The notes: a model not told the origin generated them from the sequence alone. A DNA stretch of 42,604 nucleotides from DASYAE01 sp036501535 (GCA_036501535.1 DASYAE010000008.1:1-42604); one strand, 5' to 3'; shown: positions 18,243 through 26,415, numbered from the stretch's first letter. Program-made: numbers and translations.

Positions 18243-18806
18243 AGCACTACTCCCGGATGAGCTGGTTGCGCCGGTTGGGTAGGGGGTTTGGATCCGATCC
18301 GGGGGACGGCTCCGCCGTGGTCCAGCATCGGAGGACCGTGTAGTCCCAGATGGATCTCCGGGAGCTGTCACGGCGGCACCGGAGTCGGCCTCCTCGAGAG
18401 ACGATACTGCGGATGCTCGTGCTGCTGCATGTGCATCGGCAAAATTTTCCGTCGAATCCCGAAATTTCTGGTGTGCAGACTGCACGGGGGCGTTTTCGGC
18501 GCGCGACGGGTGCGCGGAAGTCGCCCGCCGGCGGTGCCGGCGGGGCGTATGGTGCGGAAACGAATAAGAGCACAGCGCGAATGGGGCGCGCTGCGCGAAC
18601 CAAGGGCACAGCGCGAATAAGGGCACGGCTCGAATAACGGCGTAGCGATTTCGAGCAGGCGTCAGCGCCGCATCGATCACTGATGCGGCGCGAGATGGGC
18701 GGCATGGCGCGCCGAGGGCGGGCGCGTGCACGGCGGCACGGCCCGTCGGCCCCGGTGGGCGGGCGGGCAAGGTCCGGCCTGCGTCGGGAGCGTCCGGGCG
18801 GGCGTC
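18243..18806. other. Gene-free region with palindromes and degenerate 17-bp repeats
   Basis: 564 bp between the ATPase stop and the DUF397 start. It holds two TGCA palindromes, TGCATGTGCA (18426-18435) and GTGCAGACTGCAC (18473-18485, perfect 13 bp), upstream of DUF397. A tandem pair of 17-bp repeats lies at 18604-18637, with degenerate relatives from 18568. Open frames crossing it are low-complexity Arg/Ala translations and do not look real. Confidence 0.55.
18604..18637. repeat. Tandem 17-bp repeat pair
   Basis: GGGCACAGCGCGAATAA (18604-18620) is followed directly by GGGCACGGCTCGAATAA (18621-18637), 15 of 17 identical. A further copy of GCACAGCGCGAAT lies at 18570-18582, and a diverged one lies between. 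The purpose is unknown. Confidence 0.6.
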
Positions 18807-19304
18807 TCAGGACAGGTCGAACCGCGCCCAGACGACCTTGCCGCCGTCGCCGCCCCAGCTCCAGCCCCAGTCCGCCGACAGCGCGTCGACGAGGAGCAGG
18901 CCGCGGCCGGACTCGCTGTTCTCGCCGGCCTGTTCGGGTGCCGGCGGCAGCGCGCTGCGGTCGGCCACCCGGCACACCAGGGTCTCGGCGGAGCAGGACA
19001 GCTCCAGCCGGATCGGCAGCGACCGCGGGTCGTGCCGCTCGTCGCGCGCATGCAGCAGCGCGTTGGTGATCAGCTCGGAGACGACCAGGTCGAGGTCGTC
19101 CGCCAGCCCGTCCGGAAGCCACTGCGAGGCGGCCGCGCGGACGAACCGCCGGGCTGCGCTGGCCGACTCGGGGGCGGCCGCGAACGACAGGCTCGCGGTG
19201 TAGTCCGGCCCGGCCGCCTCGCGGCGGCCCGCGACGGACAGCGGCGGGGGGACGTGGTCCGATGTGGCTGACACTGTTTCCGTATCTGTTGAGACTATGG
19301 ACAT
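18807..19304 (-). CDS. Anti-sigma-type ATP-binding protein (HATPase_c_2)
   Basis: 165 aa with the GHKL fold of RsbW-like serine kinases. The N-box is VVSELITNALLHA (Glu77, Asn81), and the late glycine-rich G2 segment is ESGRGLLLVDALSADWGW. The G1 box is degenerate (RVADRSALPP, lacking the usual DxGxG glycines), so kinase activity is doubtful and ATP binding may be weak. Such proteins accompany DUF397 and WhiJ-type regulators in Streptomyces (AbaA-like loci). The ATG at 19304 is chosen where similarity begins; no strong ribosome binding site is visible. Confidence 0.85.
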   Translation of the reverse strand: MSIVSTDTETVSATSDHVPPPLSVAGRREAAGPDYTASLSFAAAPESASAARRFVRAAASQWLPDGLADDLDLVVSELITNALLHARDERHDPRSLPIRLELSCSAETLVCRVADRSALPPAPEQAGENSESGRGLLLVDALSADWGWSWGGDGGKVVWARFDLS

Positions 19305-19882
19305 CAAGAAGTCCGTGGGGTCGAAGCCAGTGATGCGACGACTGTGCTGACGCGCTGTTGCGGTGGTGCACTGTTTGGCTGAATTTTGCTGAACTCTGGT
19401 CAAGCGCTGTGCAGTCGGGCCGCGGCCCGGCGCCGCCGAGCCGTTCGGTGCCGTCCCGCTGGTCGCGGGTCGGCCCGGCGCCTGGATCGCGCGGCCGCAG
19501 GGCCCGCCGCGGCCGCCGCGCGCGCCCCGGTGGGTGGGTGGCGCGGGTGGCGTGGACGGCTCCTTGCATCTGCAACTGCAGCAGGCACTGATGCAGTTGC
19601 ACTTGCATCGTAGCGCCGAGTGACGCCGTGTCACTCGCGGTTGACCGGATTCGATTGTCGCGAAGCCCTTGTAGGGCCCGATTTACCGGTGGCAGACTGG
19701 CGGTCGCCGGGCGTAGCGACTCGGCCGCACGGCGCCTACAACGTCGCCACGGGAGGACGCCCCGGTGGTGGGGGCCTCTTCGCCGAGCCGCCACCGCGCG
19801 GATCGGCCGGGGTCTGGACCGCGCCGTGCGCTGCCTGCGCCGATACCCGCACCACAGCGTCGACAAGGAGCTCAGCGAGGCC
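19305..19882. other. Divergent region between ATPase and XRE genes
   Basis: 578 bp without a convincing gene. Its main feature is the perfect inverted repeat at 19571-19601. A possible minus-strand -35 TTGACC lies at 19398-19403 and a plus-strand TTGACC near 19640; no clear -10 partner is certain for either. Confidence 0.5.
19571..19601. promoter_or_regulatory. Inverted repeat TGCAACTGCA-N11-TGCAGTTGCA
   Basis: Perfect 10-bp arms (19571-19580, 19592-19601) around an 11-base spacer, flanked on both sides by TTGCATC. The two-turn spacing and the location between the ATPase and XRE genes fit an operator for the XRE protein. Related TGCA palindromes occur before the DUF397 gene. Confidence 0.6.
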
Positions 19883-20737
19883 ATGGACGGCATCGGCGAC
19901 AATTCGACGGTGCGCCGCATCCTGCTCGGCTCCCTGCTCAGGAAGCTGCGCGAGGGCGTCGAGATCACCATGAAGGAGGCCGGCTACAGCATCCGCGCCA
20001 CCGAGTCGAAGATCAGCCGCATGGAGACCGGAAAGGTCTCGTTCCGCGAGCGCGACGTGGCCGATCTGCTCTCCCTGTACAAGGTCGACGACTCGCAGGA
20101 GCGGGAGAAGATCCTCGAGCTGGTCCGGGAGGCGAACGCCCCGGGCTGGTGGCGCAGTTACAGCGAGGTGCTGCCGGCCTGGTTCGAGGCCTACATCGGG
20201 CTCGAGTCGGCCGCGAGCGTGGTGCGCAGCTACGAGATCCAGCACGTACACGGCCTGTTGCAGTGCTCGGAGTACATGGAGGCGGTGGTCTCGGCGAACC
20301 GGGCGCTGCCGCCGTCGGAGCTGAACCGACGCATCGAGTTGCGCCGACGCAGGCAGTCGGCCTTCGAGCGCCCCGGCGCGCCGATGCTCTGGGTGGTGCT
20401 CGACGAGGCGGCCGTGCGCCGCCCGGTCGGGGGACCCCCGGTCATGCGGGCCCAGATCCGGCACCTGATCGAGCAGTCCGACCGCCCCAACATCACGATC
20501 CAGCTGCTGCCCTACTCGGTCGGTGCCCATGCGGCCGAGGGCGGGGCGTTCACGCTGCTGCGGTTCGCCGAGCCCGAACTGTCGGACGTGGTGTACCTGG
20601 AGCACCTGACCGGCGCGCAGTACGTGGAGCGGTCGGAGGACGTCGAGCAGTACGCGAGGGCGATGGACCGCATCTGCGTCGACGCGATGCACCCGGACGC
20701 GACGCGGACGGAGCTCGAAAGACTGCTGCAGCCGTAG
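19883..20737 (+). CDS. XRE-family regulator with DUF5753 (WhiJ-like)
   Basis: 284 aa. The helix-turn-helix is at about 14-70 (LGSLLRKLREGVEITMKEAGYSIRATESKISRMETGKV). The rest is DUF5753: YIGLESAASVVRSYEIQHVHGLLQCSEYMEAV, then RRRRQSAFE, LWVVLDEAAVRRPVGGP and ITIQLLPYSVGAH. This architecture is that of WhiJ and its many paralogues, which pair with DUF397 proteins and control development. The ATG at 19883 is preceded by AAGGAG about 12 nt upstream. Longer in-frame starts lack ribosome binding sites and similarity. Confidence 0.9.
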   Translation: MDGIGDNSTVRRILLGSLLRKLREGVEITMKEAGYSIRATESKISRMETGKVSFRERDVADLLSLYKVDDSQEREKILELVREANAPGWWRSYSEVLPAWFEAYIGLESAASVVRSYEIQHVHGLLQCSEYMEAVVSANRALPPSELNRRIELRRRRQSAFERPGAPMLWVVLDEAAVRRPVGGPPVMRAQIRHLIEQSDRPNITIQLLPYSVGAHAAEGGAFTLLRFAEPELSDVVYLEHLTGAQYVERSEDVEQYARAMDRICVDAMHPDATRTELERLLQP

Positions 20738-20761
20738 GGCCTGGTTGAGACTGGGCGGCGC

Positions 20762-20809
20762 GGTCCGGGGCGCAGCGCCCGATACAGGCGTCTGATCCAC
20801 CCCCGGACC
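20762..20809. terminator. Hairpin between XRE gene and groEL
   Basis: Nine-base arms GGTCCGGGG (20762-20770) and CCCCGGACC (20801-20809) enclose a smaller GC hairpin. It lies between two converging genes and could serve both. Confidence 0.55.
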
Positions 20810-20829
20810 TCGCTGCTCAGCACAGTGAC

Positions 20830-22458
20830 TCAGAAGTCCATATCGCCGCCGGGCATGCCGCTGCCGGCCGGGGCCCTGCCGTCCTCCGGCTTGTCGGCGA
20901 CCACCGCCTCGGTGGTCAGGAACAGGGCGGCGATGGACGCGGCGTTCTGCAGGGCGGACCGGGTCACCTTGGCCGGGTCGATGATCCCGGCCGCGAACAG
21001 GTCCACGTATTCCCCGGTGGCGGCGTCCAGGCCGAAGCCGCGTTCCAGGCCCCTGACCCGCTCGACCACCACCCCGCCCTCCAGGCCGGCGTTGACCGCG
21101 ATCTGCTTGAGCGGCTCCTCGGCGGCGCGCCGCACGATCCGCGCCCCGGTCGCCTCGTCCCCGGCCAGCTCCAGCGCGCCGAACGCCGCCTCGGCGGCGT
21201 GCAGCAGGGCCACGCCGCCGCCCGGGACGATGCCCTCCTCCACGGCCGCCTTGGCGTTGCGCACCGCGTCCTCGATGCGGTGCTTGCGCTCCTTGAGCTC
21301 CACCTCGGTGGCCGCGCCGGCCTTGATCACCGCGACGCCGCCGGCCAGCTTGGCCAGCCGCTCGCGCAGCTTCTCCCGGTCGTAGTCCGAGTCGGACTTC
21401 TCGATCTCGGCCCGGATCTGGTTCACCCGGCCGGCGATCTGCGCCGGGTCGCCGCCGCCGTCCACGATGGTGGTCTCGTCCTTGGCGACGACCACGCGCT
21501 TGGCCCGGCCGAGCATGCCCACCGCGGCGTTCTCCAGCTTCAGCCCGACGTCCTCGCTGACCACCTGGCCGCCGGTCAGCACGGCGAGGTCGCCGAGCAT
21601 GGCCTTGCGCCGGTCGCCGAAGCCGGGCGCCTTGACGGCCACCGACCTGAACACGCCCTTCACCTTGTTCACCAGCAGCGTGGCGAGCGCGTCGGCCTCG
21701 ACGTCCTCGGCGATGACGACCAGCGGCCGGCCGGACTGCATGACCTGCTCCAGGAGCGGCAGCAGGTCCTTGGCCGCGGAGATCTTCGAGTCGGCGACGA
21801 GGATGTAAGGATCCTCCAGGACCGCCTCCATCCGCTCCGTGTCGGTGATGAAGTATGCTGATATGTAGCCCTTGTCGAAGCGCATGCCCTCGGTCAGCTC
21901 GAGTTCGAGGCCGAAGGTGTTCGACTCCTCGACCGTGATCACGCCCTCCTTGCCGACCTTGTCCATGGCCTCGGCGATCATCTCGCCGATCTGGGCGTCC
22001 GCGGCCGAGATCGAGGCGGTCGAGGCGATCTGCTCGCGCGTCTCGACGTCCCGGGCCAGCCTCGAGAGCTCCTCGCCGACCCGGGCCACGGCGGCCTCGA
22101 TGCCGCGCTTGAGCGACATCGGGTTCGCCCCGGCGGCGACGTTGCGCAGGCCTTCGCGCACCAGCGCCTGGGCCAGCACGGTGGCCGTGGTGGTGCCGTC
22201 GCCGGCGACGTCGTCGGTCTTCTTGGCGACCTCCTTGACCAGCTCGGCGCCGATCCGCTCCCACGGATCGTCGAGCTCGATCTCCTTGGCGATCGACACG
22301 CCGTCGTTGGTGATCGTGGGCGCCCCCCACTTCTTCTCCAGCACGACGTTGCGGCCCTTCGGCCCGAGGGTCACCTTCACGGTGTCCGCGAGCTTGTTCA
22401 TGCCGCGCTCGAGGCCCCTGCGGGCTTCCTCGTCGAACGCGATCATCTTCGACGGCAT
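20830..22458 (-). CDS. groEL: Chaperonin GroEL (60 kDa, groES-free copy)
   Basis: 542 aa, full length. LGPKGRNVVLEKKWGAPTITNDGVSIAKEIEL (31-62) and the ATP-site GDGTTTATVLAQ (86-97) are canonical. The protein ends in a short Gly/Met tail (GMPGGDMDF), like actinobacterial GroEL2. It folds client proteins as a double-ring ATPase. No groES lies next to it, as for the second groEL of Streptomyces and mycobacteria. The ATG at 22458 has AGGAGG about 5 nt upstream, and a CIRCE element precedes it. Confidence 0.97.
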   Translation of the reverse strand: MPSKMIAFDEEARRGLERGMNKLADTVKVTLGPKGRNVVLEKKWGAPTITNDGVSIAKEIELDDPWERIGAELVKEVAKKTDDVAGDGTTTATVLAQALVREGLRNVAAGANPMSLKRGIEAAVARVGEELSRLARDVETREQIASTASISAADAQIGEMIAEAMDKVGKEGVITVEESNTFGLELELTEGMRFDKGYISAYFITDTERMEAVLEDPYILVADSKISAAKDLLPLLEQVMQSGRPLVVIAEDVEADALATLLVNKVKGVFRSVAVKAPGFGDRRKAMLGDLAVLTGGQVVSEDVGLKLENAAVGMLGRAKRVVVAKDETTIVDGGGDPAQIAGRVNQIRAEIEKSDSDYDREKLRERLAKLAGGVAVIKAGAATEVELKERKHRIEDAVRNAKAAVEEGIVPGGGVALLHAAEAAFGALELAGDEATGARIVRRAAEEPLKQIAVNAGLEGGVVVERVRGLERGFGLDAATGEYVDLFAAGIIDPAKVTRSALQNAASIAALFLTTEAVVADKPEDGRAPAGSGMPGGDMDF

Positions 22459-22535
22459 CGGTTCCTCCTGCGGTCCGCGGCGGTGCGCCGGGGCGGCGCC
22501 CGCGACGGCTCTGCCGCCCCGGCGCACCCGGATGG

Positions 22536-22562
22536 TTGGCACTCGACGGATTCGAGTGCCAG
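22536..22562 (-). promoter_or_regulatory. CIRCE element (HrcA operator) of groEL
   Basis: TTGGCACTC (22536-22544), nine bases, then GAGTGCCAG (22554-22562), close to the consensus TTAGCACTC-N9-GAGTGCTAA. On the minus strand a -10 TATGGT (22574-22579) lies just upstream, so the operator sits right after the predicted start of transcription. HrcA would repress groEL here until heat shock. Confidence 0.88.
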
Positions 22563-22588
22563 GCGTGGTCGGTACCATAGCCCAAACA

Positions 22589-22642
22589 TGCGTGACGCGC
22601 ATATAGTGCGTGTCATGCAGATAACGCGTGATGCGCAGACAG
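22589..22642. repeat. Three tandem 18-bp repeats between groEL and tetR
   Basis: Three 18-bp units start at 22589, 22607 and 22625: TGCGTGACGCGCATATAG, TGCGTGTCATGCAGATAA and CGCGTGATGCGCAGACAG. The first also contains a palindrome with arms ATGCG and CGCAT (22588-22602). They end just before the tetR -10 (TACGCT, 22647-22652), a position that suits repeated operators for the TetR protein. Confidence 0.7.
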
Positions 22643-22659
22643 TGGCTACGCTGTTGATC

Positions 22660-23271
22660 GTGGAAACCGAGGAAGAACCCCGCGACCTGCGGGCCCGCAA
22701 CAAGCAGACGACCCGTCAGGCGATCAGCACCGCGGCGCTGCGCCTGGCCGTGGAGCAGGGCCCGGCGGGGCTCAAACTCGTCCGGGTCGCCGACATCGCC
22801 TCGGCGGCCGGAGTGTCGCCGCGCACGTACAACAACTACTTCTCCAGCCGCGAGGAGGCGATCTGCGCCGTCCACGCCGACCAGGCCCGGCGCCTCGGCA
22901 GAACCCTGCTGGCCCGGCCGGCCGGCGAGCCGCTGGCGGAGGCGGTCGCCGCGTCGGTCGTCGAGTGCTTCGCCACCCCCGAGCCGGACCGGGTCGGGCT
23001 GGCCATGATCATGTCGGCGTCCGAGCTGCAGGGCGAGGCGCTCAAGGCCTTCACCATGGCCGAGGAGCCGCTCGCCGCCGCGCTCGCCGAGCGCACCGGC
23101 GCCGGTCCGCGGGACGACCTCGCCTGCCAGGTCATGGCCGGCGCCATCGCCGCCGCCGTCCGGGTCGCCGGCCAGTACTGGCTCGGCACCACCGAACGCG
23201 TGGCTTTCGCCGACGTGCTGCGCGAAGCGCTGCGGTACGCCGTTCCCGCAGAGCATCCCGGCGGTTCATGA
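22660..23271 (+). CDS. TetR/AcrR family regulator
   Basis: 203 aa from the GTG at 22660. The DNA-binding domain (about 16-62) reads RQAISTAALRLAVEQGPAGLKLVRVADIASAAGVSPRTYNNYFSSREEAI. The C-terminal ligand domain is helical and unassigned. The -10 TACGCT ends 7 nt before the GTG, so the message is probably leaderless; an upstream ATG at 22615 would put the start inside the repeats. No transporter or enzyme lies beside it, so the target may be itself, groEL or distant genes. Confidence 0.85.
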   Translation: METEEEPRDLRARNKQTTRQAISTAALRLAVEQGPAGLKLVRVADIASAAGVSPRTYNNYFSSREEAICAVHADQARRLGRTLLARPAGEPLAEAVAASVVECFATPEPDRVGLAMIMSASELQGEALKAFTMAEEPLAAALAERTGAGPRDDLACQVMAGAIAAAVRVAGQYWLGTTERVAFADVLREALRYAVPAEHPGGS

Positions 23272-23292
23272 CAGGGGTCGTATCGACCTGAG

Positions 23293-23320
23293 CGGCGGCG
23301 CGCGGGTCAGCGCGCCGCCG
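23293..23320. terminator. Bidirectional hairpin between tetR and toroid-protein gene
   Basis: Perfect 11-bp arms CGGCGGCGCGC (23293-23303) and GCGCGCCGCCG (23310-23320) with a 6-nt loop that contains the stop codon of the minus-strand gene. It serves two converging genes. Confidence 0.65.
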
Positions 23321-24380
23321 CGATGCAGCCTTCTGCGACGCAGTTCACCGGCGGGATCTCGGGCAGCGCGCCGCCGAACACCGCGCTGCTGGCCGGCTCG
23401 CCGCCGAGCACGGCCAGCGCGAGCAGCGCCGAGCCGGCCGTCCACCCGGTCTTCTCCTCCGGCCAGACCGCCTTGTCGGTGAACACGTACCCGGTCCAGT
23501 ACATCCCGTCGCAGTCCCGCAGGCACGCGCTGGCCTGCGCCGCGACCCGGCGGGCCGCGCCGGCGCGGCCGATCGCCCACAGCGCGATGGCCAGCTCGAA
23601 GCTCTCGCCGCCGGTGACCCACGGCTGGTCCGCCACGCAGCGCACGCCGTAGCCCGGCTCGACGAAGCGGTTCCAGCCGGCCAGGATCCGGCCGTGCGCG
23701 GCCGGGCCGCGCAGCGCCGTGCCGAGGACCGGGTAGTACCAGTCCATCGAGTAGCGCTCCTTGGGCGTGAAGGCCTCCGGATGCGCGTTCAGCGCGTGGC
23801 CGAGCTCGACCGCGGCCAGCTCCCAGTCCGGCCGGCCCTCGCCGAGCACCTCCGCCGCGGCCAGGGCGCAGCGCAGCGAGAGGTACATCGAGCTGCAGCC
23901 GGTCAGCAGCGCCTCGGACGAGCCCGGGTGCCAGCGGATCGCGCCGTCCGGGCGCTGCAGGCCGATCACGAAGTCGACGGCCCGCGCCACGGTCGGCCAC
24001 AGCTCCTTGAGGATGCCGGGCTCGCCGGTGGCCACGTAGTGGTGATAGGCGCCGACCGCCGCGTACGCGGTGAAGTTGGCGTCCTTGATCAGGTCGACCG
24101 GTTCGCTGATCCCGCCCGGGCTGTCCGCGTACTCGGCATGGAACGAGCCGTCCTCGTTCTGGGCGCCGGCCAGCCAGCGGTAGGCGCTTCGCGCGGCAGA
24201 GTGCTGACCCGCCGCGTCGAGCGCCATCGCCGCCTCGACGTGGTCCCAGGGGTCGAGCTTGTGGCCGTGGAACCAGGGGATGGCGCCGTCCGGGCGCTGC
24301 AGGGCCAGGATCCCGGTGGCGGTGCGCTCGATCTGACGCGCCGTGAGCACCGCGGCGCCGGCCAGGTGGTCCAGCGTCAT
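23307..24380 (-). CDS. Alpha/alpha-toroid protein, prenyltransferase / squalene-cyclase-like
   Basis: 357 aa. Repeats of the QxxDGxxxW type are visible: LQRPDGAIPWF (about 28-38), AQNEDGSFHAEY and LQRPDGAIRW, plus GEPGILKELWPTVARAVDFV, which recalls six-hairpin glycosidases. No DxDD or DDxxD motif is obvious, so cyclase or prenyltransferase activity is not supported and a carbohydrate-active role is as likely. Similar Streptomyces proteins are labelled 'prenyltransferase'. The ATG overlaps the upstream methyltransferase stop (ATGA), so it is the third gene of a coupled operon. Confidence 0.75.
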   Translation of the reverse strand: MTLDHLAGAAVLTARQIERTATGILALQRPDGAIPWFHGHKLDPWDHVEAAMALDAAGQHSAARSAYRWLAGAQNEDGSFHAEYADSPGGISEPVDLIKDANFTAYAAVGAYHHYVATGEPGILKELWPTVARAVDFVIGLQRPDGAIRWHPGSSEALLTGCSSMYLSLRCALAAAEVLGEGRPDWELAAVELGHALNAHPEAFTPKERYSMDWYYPVLGTALRGPAAHGRILAGWNRFVEPGYGVRCVADQPWVTGGESFELAIALWAIGRAGAARRVAAQASACLRDCDGMYWTGYVFTDKAVWPEEKTGWTAGSALLALAVLGGEPASSAVFGGALPEIPPVNCVAEGCIAAAR

Positions 24381-25090
24381 GACCGCTTGGTGGCGTAGAC
24401 GACCAGGCTCTTGCCGAGCACCGGGTTGAGCAGCGCCTCGCCGGTCCGGGTCAGCCGCGGCGCCTTCATGATGTCCCAGACCAGCATCCTGTGATACAGC
24501 TTCACCGGCGCGGACCCGTCGTTGTCGACGCCGACCGCGCACTTTATCCACCAGTAGGGCGAGTGCAGGGCGTGCGCGTGGTGGGAGCCGTAAGGGCTCA
24601 GCTTCACCTCGCGCAGCCGCTCCAGCACCCGGCCGCGCCGGTAGATCCGGATGTGGCCGCCCTCGACCTCGTGGTAGGCGTCGGACAGCGCCCAGCACAC
24701 CTTCTCCGGGAACCAGCGCGGCACGGTGACCGCGATCCGGCCGCCCGGCTTCAGCACCCGCTCCAGCTCGGCGAACGCGCGCGCGTCGTCGTGCAGGTGC
24801 TCGAGGACCTCGGCGGCCACCACGGCGTCGAAGCTCGCGTCCGGAAAGGGCAGCCGGTAGGCGTCACCCCGCACCGCCGCGGACCGCGCGTCCGGCGGCA
24901 CCTCCCCGGCCTCCTGCATCGCGGCGAACATCGCGCGGACCGCCTCGACCTCGGCGAGCGAGTAGTCGAGCGCGACGACGTCGGCTCCCCTGCGCAGCAG
25001 CGCGAAAGCGTGTCGCCCGCCTCCGCAGCCGAGATCGAGCACCCGGTCCCCGGGACTGATCGGGAAGCGGTCGAAGTCTACGGTCAGCAC
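24377..25090 (-). CDS. Class I SAM-dependent methyltransferase of glycosyltransferase operon
   Basis: 237 aa. Motif I is VLDLGCGGGRHAFALLRRGA (about 17-36), then VVALDYS, FDAVVAAEVLEHLHDD and LKPGGRIAVTVPRWFPE, a textbook Methyltransf_11 fold. The C-terminus (SPYWWIKCAVGVDNDG) is specific to this group. The GTG at 25090 overlaps the glycosyltransferase stop by 7 nt (GTGCTGA), and its own stop overlaps the next start by 4 nt. It may methylate a sugar or lipid-linked product of the neighbours; this is inference. Confidence 0.85.
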   Translation of the reverse strand: MLTVDFDRFPISPGDRVLDLGCGGGRHAFALLRRGADVVALDYSLAEVEAVRAMFAAMQEAGEVPPDARSAAVRGDAYRLPFPDASFDAVVAAEVLEHLHDDARAFAELERVLKPGGRIAVTVPRWFPEKVCWALSDAYHEVEGGHIRIYRRGRVLERLREVKLSPYGSHHAHALHSPYWWIKCAVGVDNDGSAPVKLYHRMLVWDIMKAPRLTRTGEALLNPVLGKSLVVYATKRS

Positions 25091-26415
25091 GGTTGCCCCT
25101 CATGCTCTTCATGCTCTTCTTCGCGTTCGGTGATCCTCGCCCGGTATCTCTGCGCGGTGGCCGCGGCCGCGGCCCGCCAGGTGAACCGCCGGGCGGCCCG
25201 CTCCCGGGCGGCCGCGCCGAGCCGGGCCCGCAGCGGCGCGTCCCCGAGCAGCCGGGCCAGCGCCGCGGCCAGCGCCGGCGCGTCGCCCGGCGGCACGGCC
25301 AGCGTGGTCTCGCCGTCCGGGCCGGCCACCTCGGGCAGCGCGCCGCCCGTGGTCGACACCAGCGGCAGCCCGACGGCCATGGCCTCGACCGCCGGAAGCG
25401 AGAAGCCCTCGTACAGCGAGGGCACGCAGGCGATCTCGGCCGACCGCAGCAGGCCGACGAGCTCGTCGTCGCCGAGCCCGGAGCGGAACTCGATGTGGCT
25501 CGCCACGCCGTAGCGCTCGATCGCCTGCGCCACGGGCCCGCCCGGCTTCGCCCGGCCGACCACGACGAGGTGCGCGTGGTCGTGCTCGGCGCGCACTTTC
25601 GCGAAGGCCTCGGCCAGCACGGCCAGGCCCTTGAGCGGGGAGTCGGCGCTCGCCGTGGCCACGATGCGGCCCGGCACCTTGGCCACCGCCGGGTCCGGGC
25701 TGAAGCGGTCCACGTCGGTGCCTATCGGGATCGTGCTTATGCGGGCCGGATCGACGTGCATGTACTGCGTGATCTGCGTGGCCGAGGAGGACGAGACGGT
25801 GACTATCTCGGACAGCCGCCGGGCGACCCGGCCCTGCATCCGGGTGAAGCCGTACCAGCGGCGCAGCGTCGCGCGGCGGCGCGCCGTCGGCGCGGCGGCC
25901 AGCTCGAGCTCGAGGTCGACGTGGATCGGGTGGTGGATGGTGGCCAGCAGCGGCAGGCCGAGCCGGGGCAGCCGCAGCAGGCCGTAGCCGAGGCACTGGT
26001 TGTCGTGTACGACGTCGAACTCTCCGCGGCGGGCGGCCAGGTGCCGGGCGGCGCGCAGCGAGAAGGTCAGCGGCTCGGGGAAGGCGGCGGTCCACATCAT
26101 GCCGATCTCGAGCAGGTCGATCGCGTCGCGGTACTCGCCGAGCCGGGGCGTGCGGAACGGGTCCGGCTGCCGGTAGAGGTCGAGGCTGGGCAGCGGGGTG
26201 AACCGCACGCCCTCGTCGAGCTGCGGATACGGCTGCCCGGCCAGCACCTCGACCCGGTGGCCGAGCGCCGCCAGCTCGCGGGAGAGGTTGCGCACATACA
26301 CGCCTTGTCCACCGCTGAATGGGTTGCCCTTGTATGTAAGAAGCGCGATGCGCAGGGCATCTGCATGCGCAGCTGTGCGCGAGACTCGGCGCACGGCGCC
26401 GGACCTGTGAACCAC
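25084..26415 (-). CDS. Glycosyltransferase family 4 (GT-B)
   Basis: 443 aa from the GTG at 26415, which has GGGAG 6 nt upstream. The N-terminal Rossmann half begins LRIALLTYKGNPFSGGQGVYVRNLSRELAALGH. The C-terminal half has IGTDVDRFSPDP, the GT4 donor-site motif SLYEGFSLPAVEAMAVGLPLVSTTGGALPEV, and a Glu/His-rich tail. It should move a sugar from a nucleotide donor with retention. The acceptor is unknown. It leads a tightly coupled operon with a methyltransferase and the toroid protein. Confidence 0.88.
   Translation of the reverse strand: MVHRSGAVRRVSRTAAHADALRIALLTYKGNPFSGGQGVYVRNLSRELAALGHRVEVLAGQPYPQLDEGVRFTPLPSLDLYRQPDPFRTPRLGEYRDAIDLLEIGMMWTAAFPEPLTFSLRAARHLAARRGEFDVVHDNQCLGYGLLRLPRLGLPLLATIHHPIHVDLELELAAAPTARRRATLRRWYGFTRMQGRVARRLSEIVTVSSSSATQITQYMHVDPARISTIPIGTDVDRFSPDPAVAKVPGRIVATASADSPLKGLAVLAEAFAKVRAEHDHAHLVVVGRAKPGGPVAQAIERYGVASHIEFRSGLGDDELVGLLRSAEIACVPSLYEGFSLPAVEAMAVGLPLVSTTGGALPEVAGPDGETTLAVPPGDAPALAAALARLLGDAPLRARLGAAARERAARRFTWRAAAAATAQRYRARITEREEEHEEHEGQPC

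Noticed and set aside
18243..18770. Long N-terminal extension of the DUF397 frame
   Set aside because: The extra residues are repeats and Arg/Ala/Pro noise without a ribosome binding site; the known domain starts at 18242.
19736..22585. 949-codon open frame on the minus strand
   Set aside because: It covers groEL in another frame and the antisense of the XRE gene; the translation is Arg/Gly-rich noise.
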